Positions 12,229 through 39,228 of a DNA stretch of 64,000 nt are shown piece after piece; positions within the stretch are counted from its first letter, which is position 1; the number at the start of each line of letters is the position of its first letter. Under the pieces are notes generated by a model. It had not been told where the DNA came from. It did no database searches and saw nothing but the letters and a program-made list of their open reading frames with translations. The translations under genes and the position numbers were made by a program. This stretch comes from Eumeta japonica (taxonomy: Eukaryota > Arthropoda > Insecta > Lepidoptera > Psychidae): positions 124,001 through 188,000 of the forward strand of contig BGZK01000487.1 of the NCBI GenBank assembly GCA_005406025.1, given 5' to 3'.

Positions 12229-12285
12229 TCATAATCAATGTGTACATCACTAATAGTTCATTATATATATACAAACTGCTTTTTT

Positions 12286-12430
12286 AACGTTCCTTAGTCA
12301 ACAAAGAACCCCTATAGTTTTGCCATATCCGTTCTTTCGTCTGTCTTTCTGCAGCTTAGCTCAAAGTCTAAGTACTCAAAAGTTGTAGTTTGGCATATTG
12401 ATTACGATGACAAACAGGTAAAATACAATA
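12286..12430 (+). repeat. Common insect interspersed repeat fragment (copy 1)
   Basis: The text aacccctatagttttgccatatccgttctttcgtctgtctttctgcagc is a variant of a repeat common in lepidopteran genomes (aacccttatagtttcgccatgtccgtctgtccgtccgcggc). A second copy lies at 59135-59460. Non-coding. Confidence 0.6.
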
Positions 12431-14960
12431 TGAACAAAAAAAAATGGTACATCCTTGCATGTAAAGCGGATTTCCGTTCTATCCCATGCTGTGGGTTAGA
12501 AAGATCCGGTATTATTACGCGCTCAAGAGTAATCACAACAACTTTTTAAGGATTTAAGTATATTGCCTCTTTATCGAAGCAATTACACAGTACGTAAGTG
12601 AATGTAATTTTTACTTATTAAGTAATTTACATTTGTTAATTGTTATTATGCTTGCTATATTGTGTTTAATTTAATATTTCATTGTAAATTAATAAATGGC
12701 AGTGATAAATTTACACAAAATATGTACAATGACCAATTTTCAATATAGAACTGAGGACTGAATAAATTCCTTGTTTATTAGAAACAATTGCAGAATTGCA
12801 AAAGTTCCCAATTTATCGAGAGATTTACCGATTTTAGTTATTATCTCCTGATATTGCGATTTCGTGATCCTGTCTCTCCTATTTTTTGCATTTTTGACTA
12901 AACTTATTTCTAATTAGCGTTTGCTTTCAAATATGAAAGAAATTGAGAAAGAAAAATGAAGAATTTCAGACAAACGTGAGCGGCATAAAGTGTGGCGATT
13001 GCTCAGGCATGTTTGAAAATGTATCTCTTTTGTACTAAAAGTTTTGAATTTGTCACACTCAACCACATACAGGGAAAGTATATTTTGATGAAAAGTAAAC
13101 AGCGGGATAAACTTCACATTGAACCAATTATAGGTCTTGTCCACACAAAAAGATAAGTGAAAAAAAAACAATGAAAATTGCTACAATATTAATGTCAATA
13201 AGAAAATACTTATGAAAATAGCCAGTAAGAAGGGGTATAAAACAAAACCGCATAATCACTGTGTATATTTGAATAAATAACCTTAATAATGACATTAAAA
13301 ACATTGAATTATTCCGAAAAAAAATCTCCCCATTTTATCTAATTATTAGCTAACGAGTTACCGATTTTTAAATTTTAATTTTTGCAACCTCAGCAATAAA
13401 GTAATTATGCAGATTTGCAGTATGTACAATACTAGAATAAATACTTTATGGAATAAAGCTAGATGCAAGTGTCAAAGTTTTTGATTCAAAAGTATAGTTT
13501 AGATATTTGACTGTAATAGTTGTTTGAATTTTCAGGTTTCGCCAAATGTTTCGTATTTCAATCTTTTTAGGTTATACTCAAATTTAGTTACCAAATACAA
13601 ATATCCTGAAAGATATGGACATTCTAATGACTATAGTGAGAGTCTTGAAACTTAAAGCAACTTGGTGCGCAAGTCTCAAATATTTAAATCATGGTATATT
13701 TTTATTTTATAATGCGGATCTTCAAATTGCAGTCGTTTGATAGCGAAATATTGGACATTTCGAAATACGCGTGTTCTTCAACAATGAAAATGATACTAGA
13801 ACACGTTGGTGCTCAGAATATGTGTGAACACAGAAAATAGGTTTTTCCTCTACTGAATATTAATTTTGTTATACTGAAAAAAATTGGAACAATGAATAAT
13901 CTCTATAAAAGTGAGCCACCTCTACTGAAAGACCTGGGGAACGATGAGAAGTGCATAGAAAATTGCAATTTTTCTGAACATTTATGGAGGAACTATGTAT
14001 AAACAAATTGTGGCTGCCAACTATCTAAATACAAAAGGTTTAGTTTAGCTATCTTCGCTGCCACGGTCCTCATCTTTATTTACAAATTGTGGTTGCTTCA
14101 GTAAGAAATAATTCTTTCAAAAATCACTACCGTTTCTGTTCAGGGAGTACTATGACTGGGGATTTTTTTTTAATATATTAGCCAGGTCTAAAGTTTGATC
14201 AAGTTTACGAGTGCAGATAACCTTCATGATGGATTTCAGTTCTCAAGATGCACGTGCATATGACCACACTTTTCATCTTGGTCATTTGTATTTTTGAAAT
14301 TTTTCCTTGAATGCTGATAGACATTATGTACATGATACTTATTAAATGATATTTTTCAAAATGCTAACAATTAAGGAGTTTGTATAAATGCTGATGTGAT
14401 TTAATGAAAATGCAGAGCTTTGGCAAGTAAAATATGTTTGTTTAGTACTTTCGAATTTCTTTTAACACTTTTAGTATTTAATACATTCACAGCAGGATGT
14501 TTCAAACTCTCATTTACAATAATTAGCTGCTAGCTGTTAAAGTTAAAAGCTAAACCTGTCAAAACATGTTGTTTCAACTTCACAATTGACAGTTAACCAG
14601 TAGAGTTAATGTTGGAGTTGGAGCATCGGTCCATCTCCAAATGCTAAGTTAACTTTCAAATCTGCCATTTTGGCATTTCTAACATTGAAGATATATACAT
14701 AGTCATATATTTTAGTTTTAATTTGATTATTTTCTTAATATTTTATAGTAATAGGTAATGTTTAAAGTTTTTCTTCGTAATCCATTTTGGAAACTTCTGA
14801 TATCTATAGAATTAAGAATCATATATTAGGCATATATCGTAACTGACATCAATCTGTCCATTAACATTTGATTTTAAACAAGTGATTTTTGAAGCAATAG
14901 AATTTGACAATTTTACTAAATGTTAAAGTAAATATGTTTAAATAGTTAAAATTTACAGCT
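12431..14960. other. AT-rich non-coding stretch
   Basis: No gene or recognised repeat can be supported. The minus-strand open frame 12914-13171 has no domain signature. Confidence 0.4.
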
Positions 14961-14999
14961 ACTGATTTTGAAACACTCCGCCATCAAAGTTGAAGATAT

Positions 15000-15379
15000 A
15001 AATAAAATTTTGACCCGTCTTAGGTCCACAAAACCTAAAATTAGCCACCAATATAAAATTATTTATATTTGGAAAGTACTATCCCGCCCGCCGTATGCAC
15101 TAGACATTGCGCCGTCCGACTATCATCTGTTCCGGTCAATGGCACATGCTCTGTCAGAGCAGCGGTTCACATCATATGAAGATACCAAAAATTGGGTCGA
15201 TTCATGATAGCCTCAAAAGATAAGGAGTTGTTCAGACTTGGAATCCGAACACTGCCTGAAAGATGGAAAAAGTAGTTGCTAATGATGGACAATACTTTGA
15301 TTAAAATTAAATTACTGTTCTTTCACAATAAATATTATGTTATTGACAAAAAAAAGCAGAAACTTATTTGTACTCCTAA
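15000..15379 (+). pseudogene. Mariner transposase 3' remnant with intact 3' end
   Basis: A plus-strand frame contains DIAPSDYHLFRSMAHALSEQ, followed after a stop or shift by SKDKELFRLGI. This is the C-terminal part of a mariner DDE transposase, including the third catalytic aspartate in the SDY motif. The sequence then ends cagaaacttatttgtactcctaa at 15379, followed by TA. That end matches the inverted repeats of the mariner at 40780-42025, so the two belong to one family. The 5' two thirds of the element are missing. Confidence 0.8.
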
Positions 15380-15849
15380 TAGGTTTTGTCACTTTCTACC
15401 AAATACAAATGTCAAAATGAAAGGGCAAATGAATGTTAGCAGCTTACGTTTATTCGGCTTACCTTAGCAACACAATGTTGACATGAATGACGTCTATGTG
15501 TAACTTCTAATCTTTTATTTAATCAACAATTTAAATTAAAAAATACGAATAACTTATATTTTTCTATTCTTTCTTCTAGTTAGGCAATAAAATAAGTACT
15601 GCTCAAATTTATGTAATTTCTCTCCTACAGCAAATTATTGACAAATTTGGTGTCATACCGGACAGTAGTGCCACCTACCAGGTCCAATTGTGTCTTCAAA
15701 TCATCTGGAAACCCATTGAAATATACACACCAAATAAATCTTAAATAAAGTGATGATGGATATCAATGTCTGCTGATCATTTGCTGACTGATTATCACAA
15801 AAAAATATTTACTGGATAAATATTTTGAAAACCTAAATAATTCCAATTC

Positions 15850-16070
15850 TATTTGCTTTTATTGGCTTTATTATCAACAGTGCTCAGTGCAATATATTCA
15901 GATTCTGTTGAAGTCAGACTAATGACATTTTTCTTGTTTTCAAACTATTGAATCAAGCATTTTGAAAAAATATGTAATACATATAGCTGGAGGTGGATTT
16001 GTCTACCACATGACCACCCCAATCAGAAGCACAAAAACCAACCAAAATATCTTTGTATTACACTAATTTA
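15850..16070 (-). pseudogene. Copia-type retrotransposon RNase H remnant
   Basis: On the minus strand one frame reads GFCASDWGGHVVDKSTSSYM. About 60 bases further on, in another frame, comes TSTESEYIALST. These are the paired RNase H signatures of Ty1/copia polyproteins (G..D.DW..d...KSTSGY and lsStEaEYiAls). At least one stop and one shift separate them, and no long terminal repeat was recognised nearby, so this is a decayed internal fragment. It may extend outside the stated limits. Confidence 0.7.
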
Positions 16071-16389
16071 TATCTATCTATTTATAAAGTATGTCCATAT
16101 CTTAACCCTTTTCTTATTGCATCTAAACTTTTACTCATTATTTGCACACTTAACATCTGCTAACATAGAGACATGTGAACATATATCAGGTCGAGTGCTA
16201 GTTATTGCATATTTCAGACAATATATAATTCGTCTACCTAACTTCTCATCATGGTCATCAGCAGCCGCATCATTATTAGAAAACATTTTTGTGTTAAGAC
16301 TTAAGCTCATGGGGGTAAATATAGGTATACCTAGTTTTTCATGTTGAACCTTTTAAGTATATTTTCCCGGTGAATTCACTATTGAGTAA

Positions 16390-16600
16390 TATTACCATTT
16401 TACTTCATGCAGTCACGTACGATAAAACTTGGAAATAATTTATCTTTAATCATATTCTCAGTCAACTATGACAATGGATATTTAAAAAAAGTGTATTTTT
16501 TCCTAAAAGACCAACAACATACTGATGACCCCAGGGATTGCAGATGTCTGTGGGTAGCAGTGACCATACTCTGGTGGTTGCATGCTTGTTTGCTCCTTAG
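16390..16600 (+). repeat. LINE 3'-end fragment (copy 1)
   Basis: A plus frame includes NYDNGYLKKVYFFLKDQQ, resembling the conserved ending of lepidopteran LINE ORF2 proteins (P..yDl..FK..v..fLlg). It is followed by gaccccagggattgcag...gtgggtagcagtgaccatactctggtggttgcatgcttgtttgctcctt, a familiar LINE tail. A related copy is at 54235-54440. Both are truncated. Confidence 0.6.
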
Positions 16601-17390
16601 AAATTCTATAAAAAAAATCTGGACAAATGCGAAGTAAACTCACTTGGTGAGAGTGCCATATGATAATTTGATTGTGGTAACTAAAACAACTGAATTTACA
16701 TAAGTTTGAATGCACAATATTAAAATAGTGTTATTTTTAGACCATACCTTATAAATTTTCTATATGTAAAAAACTGTTTTTTGTATTTTTTTCATAATTT
16801 AATTCTTTGGAGTTTTAGAGATAACTTTCTAAATGTGAGTTTGTACACACAGTATTGAGAAATTTACCAGGTTATTTTAGGGCCATAGACTTATAGATTT
16901 TATTATGATTTATAAGTAAAGATTTTTTTCAAATCTTTAAGCTCAGTAATTTTGGAGATAAGGGAGAATAGTTAATTCGCAAAAAATATATTCTACTTAT
17001 TTGTACCTTTTAAAAAATAACAAAACTTGCAAATTTTAATGTATATGAAGAATAATATTTTATATGACGTACCAGTTTTGCAATTATATTCGGCGACCAA
17101 AATGTTTTGACAGGGAATCCTGTCTGCCGCACTCGGTCTGTGACTGGGTTGTGCTGATGAAAACCGACACCAGGTGTGTAAGCACTCGTGACTGTGTCCT
17201 TTTCAGCCGCTCGCAGGCCGAGCACCGCGTCACACGTATCTATAGTTTGAGGAAAGTAGTGCAGTCACTCAAAGAACACATGAATTAGTATCTGGTAGTG
17301 ATGTCACAAGCCATCCATATGTGACCTTTTAGAAAAAAATTGTTGAGCAAAATTGCTATGTGGGTAATTTTGTTCATTGTTATGCTACAG

Positions 17391-17637
17391 CAGGGTTTCC
17401 CAAACTTAATTTTTACTGTGACACCCTTGGGACTTGGCCATTTTTTACGCCGCCTCTCAACTCAGCCCCCAAAAGTATTTACTAATTTTAGTATTATCCT
17501 AGGGATGTTTATTAGAATGCGCACGGCGCTCACTGAAGTACCTTATGGCTCACTCCACTCGGTCGCATCGATATGCGACGCCCCTGGGACAATGTCGCGA
17601 CGCCCCAGAGCGTCGGGACGCAGTTTGGGAAGCCCTG
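17391..17637. mobile_element. hAT-type MITE, 247 bases, perfect target duplication
   Basis: Ends are CAGGGTTTCCCAAACT and, on the other strand from the right, CAGGGCTTCCCAAACT. An exact 8-base target duplication tgctacag flanks it (17383-17390 and 17638-17645). The interior has ctgtgacacccttgggac and gcgacgccccagagcgtcg motifs and no coding frame. Exact flanks suggest a fairly recent insertion. Confidence 0.92.
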
Positions 17638-17645
17638 TGCTACAG

Positions 17646-19127
17646 TTATAAATGTGGTGTTTTTGTGAAGTGCATTAAATAGTTACTCCATTGATATAAT
17701 AAATTTTAAACTGCTTCATAAACTTTGGAAACTTGAAACGTTTAAGCTTTGAAAATAGCTGTGATGTGTCCAAAATCGAAGAATACTAAGAGGGATGTAT
17801 TAAAAATCATTGTATTTAGCTTACATGAACCCAACCAACCAGGCCTCCGAAATTGCTTTCTGTGATGAAAATTCAGAACTGCAACCTAGTTCAAGTGGGA
17901 TGACGCCATCTTTGCCCCGAATAACAATTGTGAATACTAAATGAGGCAAAAAGAATCGATTGTGCTAGAATGCGTCGCAATCGGGTCACGAGAACTCAGC
18001 TAAAGGCTCCTGTAGTTGCGGATCACATGGAAAATTTAGAGGCACACTATTACAAGTGGAATGACATCCCCTTGAACCATAATTTAACTCAAAAACCTGA
18101 CTAATACTGAAAAGAGCAAATTATATAGGAATAGAAAGAAATTGTTTCAACAATAAGCGGATATTGAGGTTCAGAGATATTCGATATGAGACACCGACAA
18201 TGATAGAACCTTCTATAAAAAAAAATAAGAGTTCCTTGTTTAAAATTGAGCCATGACCTGATTGTCCTTCTGTATGTTTTTGTTTTAAAGAATATATTCT
18301 TTATGCTGCATTTTAATAAATGGTGGCAGTACATTTTTTTTTTGGAACATCATCATTCTCTCCACTTGTTATTGAAATCATTTAAATAAAAAAAATTTTT
18401 AGAAGAAATTGGATATTATGTAAATCAATGTCAAATTTATACATTTTAAAGTTACACATAATAAGTAATAAAAAATTTATTTGTGAAAGCTGTTTTAAAA
18501 GAAATTGAATTATATAAATGTTTTATAACATTTCGAGAAAATGTTTGAAGATACTGTATAGAATTTCCTAGTTCACTAATTTTAGTCTATATAGCAAAAG
18601 AAAATATTTTATAAGATCATACTGTATTTTGATTTGGGGTGAAATTCTTACAAAAAAAAAAAACATTTCTTTGCTAGTTTTGTTATTAAAAAATATAATA
18701 TTACTATTTTAAGGCAATAATTATTATCACCAATAATAATTACACCAATATATATATATATATATATAAGGCTCACATAAAGATAAGACAATGGGAGGGT
18801 TTTAAAAAAATATTTAAATATTGGTTTGTATAAAACTACTGAGGTTTTTTTTTAGTCTTTCATAACTGAAATTAATGCACTCTTTTTTTATACATAGTCA
18901 TATAAGTCTAGTTCTATGAAGATTACAGCTGTAGTACTTTCTTTTAATGATACTGTCTATTAATTGGCTGGACAAGATGTTTTAATAATAAAATGTGTGG
19001 AAAATAATAAATATGAAATTCTTGTATTGTTAAGACATTATTGAAAACAAAAGTATAGAGCAGGCACAGAAAAAAGGAAACTATGAGAAATTGAAGAAGA
19101 TATGGTCAATAAGTATATAGCATAGCA
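17646..19127. other. AT-rich non-coding stretch
   Basis: No supported gene. It contains a TA microsatellite near 18750-18770. Confidence 0.4.
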
Positions 19128-19920
19128 TTGGTTAGTTGTGGAAATTTGACACTAATAAATCATTCATACTCTGGTCGCTCACTGATACAGAAAGCAGCAG
19201 AAAACCAATCGAGTAGCAGCACTCGTAATTATCGGACTCTCAGGCCTATTGACACTATATATCGCCATGTAAAATCATTAGGTAAGACCCATAAAAATGG
19301 TAATGCCCCACAAATCGAATGAGATTCAAGTGAAATGTCAAGTAAAAATGTTCAAACAGTCTCTTGCTCTGCCTAAAGATGGTCGTTTTATTAAAATCAT
19401 TATTAATTCTGCTGAAAAATGGATTTATCTAAACAAAGCAGTAATTAGACAAAAGACAATTATCTGAATCTGTTGTGAAGAGGTTGATTTAAGCCAAAAC
19501 TCTTGTTATTTGTTCGATGGAATTATGAACGTTAAGTGTACTTTAAAATAATTCCAAATGGTCGAACTGTTACTGCTGAACTGTAGCTATAGTGAACAGC
19601 TGACACGAATGTATGAGGTTTTGTCACAGACATATTCAAGTTTAGTAAACTGAAAATGGATACACTTACAAGGTGACACTGCCAGACCAGATACTGCGAA
19701 AATTATACAAGATAAGATCGAATAACTTGGTGGTATTGAACACCTACCGCAGCATTTAGTTGTCCAGACCTTGCACCATCAGACTACTATGTATTCAGAG
19801 CCATTGAGAAATTCTTTCATGGAAAAACATTTCAGTCCAAAGGAGATATTGAAAATACAGTCCGGCAATTCTTTGCATTTAAGCCCAAAGCGGACATTGA
19901 AAACGGACCTTAAAAAAAAA
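19128..19920 (+). pseudogene. Mariner transposase pseudogene (second family)
   Basis: Conserved mariner segments appear in order across several frames. They are an N-terminal helix-turn-helix part with TIYRHVKSLGKTHKNGNAP (about 19250), a degraded EKWIYLNKA (about 19415) at the first catalytic region, SEQLTRMYEVLSQ (about 19595), a degraded GDTARPDTAK (about 19675) where HDNARPH is expected, and PDLAPSDYYVFRAIEKFFHG (about 19767) with the third aspartate. Stops and shifts throughout show it is dead. No inverted repeats were identified. Confidence 0.75.
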
Positions 19921-22129
19921 ACTTAAAGCATTGAATTTTAATTCTCATGGAGATTTTTTCATTATTGGACACTATTTTAATTTGAGAAATAGTCAGCAAA
20001 TGTAAGGTTAGTAAGACTTTTGAATAGCTGTAAATCTCACAAAAGTTGATTAGTTTAAAATTATAAGAAATATTTTTTAATTTTTTCTTCAATGATATTT
20101 CTCATTTTAGTTTAATTAATTATTTCAATAAATCCTGTTCGAAATAGATTTCAATAGTGTTTACTATATCCCATGTTATTTTTGGTCAATTGGCTTGAAA
20201 ATTGAAAATTTTTTTTTTGATAATCTAAACCTAATCAAAAACTTTTAAATACAATACATTTTCAAATGCCGCTTTAGTGTATTAGTGGATTTAAAAATGT
20301 TGGACTGTTAAAAATGTATAGGAGGTTTTACATACACACAATTAATTTAAAATATTATCATACTAGCTTCGTAGAGCCTGTAAATGTCAACATTTACAAC
20401 AGACATTCGTAAACCCGAAGAAAAAAATTACCAGTGCCGTGAGTTTTACATATGACTGATGTAAAACTATTTGACATTGTGACAGATGCTACAACAAAAT
20501 TGACAATTAATAAGTCATGCCAGCACTGAAAGGAATTGAAAGAAAAATATATTAACCAATTTTAATTTAAATGTTTCTGGTTTGGTGATAAATTACAAAT
20601 TTATATTATAAATTTAAAATTATGTAAACGGACTTTGATTCCATCCACAAAAAAATATCTGTTACTTTTGAGTTGCCCTGAAAGAAGTTTTATTTTATTA
20701 ATAGTATTCCATTATTTTTTTCAAAAGCTAAAAGTTTTTAAATTATTAGCCCTTAAATGCTTAGATTGAAACATGAGTAGGATCAGGACCTGATTTGGTA
20801 GCAGAACTGGGAGTGGGACCTAGTTTGAGTTCAAATTAGGATCAATATTTATTAGATATCCAGGCAGGAAAAATAGGGAGCATTTATCAGTTACGTTATA
20901 AAACTAGATCATCATTGATACATAAAAAAATAATAAACACATATTTATTATCATCTAAATGTTACATCAATTTTGTGTTGTCTTTGAGTCTTCTTGGTAT
21001 GCGTCCGGCGCACACGGCTGCGGGTCGGAAATGTGCGTACGGCACTCCCATATCTGTGAACGGAATCATTGTATCAATTTGTCAAGTGCATTTAATGTGC
21101 ATTTATTTTAGCCTGTGTCAAAATACTAGATATATACACAACAGTAGTTATAAAACAAAAGCAGTACTAGTGCTGTCATGTATTTTTCATGATGTCTTCT
21201 CAAGTGATCATGGTCAAGTCGCTATTTAAAATAGTGTTCAAATAACTAATGGTGGTATGAATTAATTTTTTGAAATCTTATACCAAATAAGATGAAGATT
21301 TGTATGTAAGTATTGTTAGTTTTGAAGTTATAGCATGACAGTATTTGGATTATTCTTTTCAAGTACAGAAATTTATTTCATCAGGGTTTTCCTTAAAACA
21401 CCACCCTAAATGAGGCAAAACAAAGATTTGAATTTTGCATAGACCTTTTAGCTAGGTCTTTTAGCTTCGGACATTAAATAAAAACTTATTTTTAACATCT
21501 GTCAAGTTTTTGTAAAGACTAAAGGGAATGAAATTTCCATAAACATATATTTCCAGTGCAAAAAAAAAAAAAAAACATGACATTCCCTATTCTTTTCCTA
21601 CGCCCTTCTTTCTTACTTTCTTCTTTCCTACATTCTATACCCTATGCCAATAAATTATGTGCAAATTGTAGAAAAAAGTGAAAGTTATTTTTAACCCATT
21701 CCTCCCCACTATCCTATTTTTAAGACACCATATCCAACATTTTTTTTTCCATTTTAGGTCTTTTATATTTTTTTTTTTTTGAAATTTGTATTTGTTCACT
21801 ATTTTTCTAATAAAATAACTTTTTTTCGTTGCAAAAATTGTAGACGTAATTTTATTATTACTTTTTAAAATTGATCATTTTTGTTGCGTCAAAAACAGCA
21901 TTTTGTTCTGATTTTATGTACCGTAAAAGAAAAAAACTTACCAACTTTAAATTACATAAAACTGATTCTTAGACCTTCACCAAATATATAGTAAATAAAA
22001 ACAGAAACAAAATATAGTTTGGGAACTTGTGGTATACGTTCAAAATAAGCCATACTATAAATATGACACTAGAAACATGTCTATACAATTTGCCGAGTTT
22101 GATGTCTATACAGTTTGATATTTGAATCC
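19921..22129. other. AT-rich non-coding stretch
   Basis: No supported gene. It contains homopolymer A/T runs (21559-21574, 21768-21780). The open frame 20915-21229 overlaps low-complexity sequence and matches nothing I recognise. Confidence 0.4.
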
Positions 22130-23110
22130 AATTTAGCTGTTGATGAAATGATCGTCAAATACTTTGGTCATCCATAGGATCAAAAAATTTATAAAAGGTA
22201 AACCAGTGAGGTTTGGGTACAAGTTTTGGACTATGTGGAGTAAGCGGGTACTGTTATAACTTTTCGCTTTATACAGCAAGGATGCTGAAATTTTAGATAG
22301 TTCTTGCGATCTTGGGTTCAAGAGTGGTAAAATAATTGCTTACAGTATGTATGGATCTCAGCGCATATGTAGTCTACTTCAATAACTTTCTCAGCAGCAT
22401 GCAATTGTTCATAGATTTGAAATCTCAAGGGTTCAGAGCTACGGAGACAGTCAGATACAACAGGAATAAAAAAATGTTCTATCATGATCAAACAAAAAAT
22501 GAAAAAGAAAGACCGAGGTTATCCCGATTATCGTTTTGATAAAAATAATGAAATATTATGTGTGGAATGGCATGACAACAATGTAGTATGTCTTTTAACT
22601 AATTTTGATACTGTGAAACTTTTGTAAAAACTAATAGGTACTCAAAGACAGAAAAGGCCAAAATAGCCGTGCATCAGCCAAGGCTTATTCATAATTATAA
22701 TAAAAACGTGGGAGGAGTGGATAACCTGATTGGTTGATTTCTAAATATCCAATTTGCTTTAGAGATAAAAAATGGTGTTGGCCTCTAGTAATCTGTGTTT
22801 TAAACATGTTCCTAGTGAATGCATGGATTGTATACAACTAGGTAAATGATGAGACAATCTCTCTGCTAAATTTCAGAAGAAGGGTTTGTTTTTCGTGGAT
22901 GAAAAAATTGGAAGGCAAGGCAAGTAAACCTATACCGGGTTCTTCCGAAGTACTTTTACAACATGTCAGATTTGACAATTTTGGTCACTATATGATGAAA
23001 CGGGATAAACAGAGGCATTGCCAAGGACAAAGTTGTAAAAAAAAACCTCTAACCTTATGTGCTAAATGCGAAAAAACACTGCAGTGATTGTTTTATACCT
23101 TATCATACAA
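22130..23110 (+). pseudogene. piggyBac-type transposase pseudogene 1
   Basis: Plus-strand fragments follow the order of a piggyBac (DDE_Tnp_1_7) transposase: AVDEMIVKYFG with the first catalytic Asp (about 22136), FIKGKPVRFGYKFWTMW (about 22187), DYRFDKN..ILCVEWHDNNVV (about 22525), HNYNKNVGGVDN with the GGVD aspartate (about 22690), WCWPLVICVLN (about 22780), and a C-terminal RFDNFGHYM...CAKCEKT zinc-binding tail (22970-23085). Frames change several times and stops intervene. Terminal repeats were not identified. Confidence 0.75.
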
Positions 23111-23825
23111 AATATGCTTCTACAATTTCATTTTTAAAACTGTTTGTGGTCATAGTTTTCACATAAAGCGGATTTTCTTATAATTGTTAACATTTATTAT
23201 TTCTGATCATATGTCCCCATTGTCATATTTATAGGACATGCTGACTCAGCATTAAGGTATTTTTTTATATACAATTTTTTATTAGTGTACTAAGTACATA
23301 ATTTCAAGATTTGATCAAAAAATTCCAATGTTTACGATGCTCGGGAAGTAATGGGTTGGGAAGTGAGTGTGGTATCTTATCAGTCAAACTAGCTCTTTCT
23401 TGTGCTGCAGGCAAATTACACAAACAGACAAACAAAACAGCATGATCCTATCTTTCAAAAAGGAGAATAAAGGAAGAGTGATTGATCATGATATGGGATT
23501 AAGATATGATATGATATAGAATAAGAATCAGGCTTAATAGTATTGAAGTTTTCAAATATCGAGGTTTCGTTCGAGATTATCCATATGGGCAGTCGCGATC
23601 GAATATTGGTTTATAATAAAATGTTAGTTCAATTACCTTGAATTAAATACTTTAAAAAAAAATCTATATCTTTAATTTAATATACACCATACATAATGAG
23701 ATTAAATGATCTTCCTAATGAGTGTGGATTAAATATTAGTATTTAATTTTGAGAATTATTATGATTTGAAAAATTGTAACGACTCTTAACCTATAACTAG
23801 TGACATATAGTCTCTCAAGTCTCGC

Positions 23826-25701
23826 GTGTTTTGCAAATTCTTAGAATCGACCACTTCCCCCCGCTTGCGTCGACCCTGCGTCTCAGTAGCTTTTGTTTGT
23901 GTTAAAACGACCACGGAAGAAGGTAGTTATATTCAACTCCAGCCCACGAGTTCATCAAAAAGTAAAATATTACGAGCAGACAGTTCATCTTTTGAAGAGG
24001 AATTCTATGCCGTCATGCTGGCTTCAGACCAATCTGACAGCGAAGGTGATATTGACGAGTTCTTGGTTTCCGATCATGAACTTTTACTGCTTCGTGAAAG
24101 TGATCAAGGTGAAGATCTAGAGAAGAATGATCCAGAAGGGAATAGCAGCAATGAGGAGAGCCAGATTACTCAAGAAGAAGTTAACGCCGATAGTTCTGAT
24201 GATGACGCGCCTTTTTCGGAATTACAAAGATCGAATTATTATTACGGGAAAAATCGTTACAAATAGTCAAAAACGCCTCCTAATGTTAGGGTTAGCACAC
24301 CTCAACATAATATAATTACTTGTGCTTGTGCCTCGGAATTGACAGGCGAGGATGCTAAAGACCCTTTCAGCATTTGGCATAAATTATTTGATAAAGAAAT
24401 ACTTCAACAAATTTTGACTTGGACAAACAAAAAGATCTCCAGTTACAGGATAAAGCAGGATAAGATATACTATATTCAACTGTCTTGAAATCCAATCACC
24501 AACACACAAGTTACTTATTTGCTAGGGATGGTACTGGGTGTGAAATATTTAGAAGCGGCATGTCAGAAAATAGATTTGTGATTTTGTTACTTTGTTTGCG
24601 ATTTGATAATCCAGATGATCGCACTGAAAGGCAAATAAATGATAAGTTGGCAGCTATATCTTTTATTTTCAACAAGTTTGTCAACAATTGTCAAATATAT
24701 CAATTGAGTGAGTGTGTCACCGTAGATGAGATGTTAGTAAAGTTCCGAGGAAGAAGTTACTTGATTTCATATATGCCGAAAAAACCAAGTAAATACGGAC
24801 TGGTCATATGAGCCTTACATGATGCAAAAAATACTTATTTTTATAATGGATATGTCTATACAAAAAAGGCTCTGATGTTGTTGGTTTGACCACACAAAAT
24901 CAAAAACTTCTTGTGCCCACTCAGTGTGTCCTACGGTTGACTTAACCAATTGAAGGAAGCAATCGGAATGTGTTAGTTAACTACATAAGTTAGTTTATGT
25001 TTTGCCAGCTCATTATTTAGTTCTATAGAAGAGAACCAGTTACCAGCAGTCACTATAAACGTGAAATACCAAGGCAATTTCAGCCGCAAAAAACCGAGAT
25101 ATCCAATCGACTTTGTTTGGTTTTACAAATCAAAAAACTATGTGTCCATATGTGCCTAAGAAGAATAGAGCTGTAATACTTATGTCATCAATGCATCACG
25201 ATGACGAAGTTGACGAGGACATAAAAAAACCTGAAATTATACTTTATTACAACATGACTGAAGGAGGTGTTGAAGCAGATAAAAAATGCTCCATTTAATT
25301 CAGCAGCCGCCGAACGAGATAGCCAATGGTAGTATTCTACCGCATTCTGGACTTGAGCGGCATGAATGCTTATATATTATATTATATGCATCAGCCCAAG
25401 ATTACAGACAGGAGATTTCCTAAAGTCATTAGCCCGTTCGCTAGTGCTACCCCAAATGCAAAGGCGTGTTGTATGCAGTCAATTACCAAGGGAGTTACGG
25501 TTAGTGATAAAGCGAGTTCTGAGTGACGATATGATTGAAGATGTCCAAAGTCCTGAAACTAGCCAAGGCAAACGAAGGGCATGCAGTATTTTTTCAGCTA
25601 AACTACACAGAATGACAGTGTATGTGTGTGTCGGATGTTGCAATCCCATATGTTTGCAAAGCTCTTGCTCCTTGTGCAAAAATTTGACATTATTTGATTG
25701 A
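23826..25701 (+). pseudogene. piggyBac-type transposase pseudogene 2
   Basis: The first long frame (23826-24266) carries the acidic serine-rich N-terminus usual in piggyBac transposases (EEEFYAVML, DQSDSEGDIDE). It is followed by DGTGCEIFRSGMSENRF, LLCLRFDNPDDRTER, and CVTVDEMLVKFRGRS with the first catalytic Asp (24717 on). It then continues through ILYYNMTEGGVEADKK, where the usual GGVD aspartate is Glu, SGMNAYILYYMHQ, and a C-terminal cysteine cluster RRACSIF...CVGCCNPICLQSSCSLCKN (25576-25690). At least five frame breaks make it non-functional. It is in the same orientation as pseudogene 1 but is clearly not a tandem copy of it. Confidence 0.8.
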
Positions 25702-26193
25702 CAATGACTTATGCCAAATCGAAGTGTCAGAATTTTTATTTTTTGTTTTCAGAAGTAGCTTTTATGTTTTTTTGTCTTTTTATTGATTAGATTTTAAGTG
25801 AAAAGTGTTAATTTTTTTATATTACTAACGCAAGGTTTACTAAAATGCTAACAAAAGGATCTCATGTCAATTAAGGCTGAAAAGTTCCAATAATTGTTAA
25901 TTATCGTCTTTTTTCCTAAGTAATAATAAAAACTAATTCAATTAATTTACATTTGTTTTATTATATTCCAATAGTAAAAATATAAATTCAATTTTAAATC
26001 GTTAAAATGTAATTTTTGATAAAATTTAACTTTGAAAGTAGTAGACTGTAAGACACAGGTCCCTTATAGTGTTCTAAATTTGTTACGTCCCTAGTTAAAG
26101 GTTAAGTTATTTTCAACATCATCTATTGAAAAGCAAAATGTTGTGACATTATATATTTCAGAAAAATCTGTTTTGTTTTAAACTCGATATATT

Positions 26194-39228
<13,035 letters not shown>

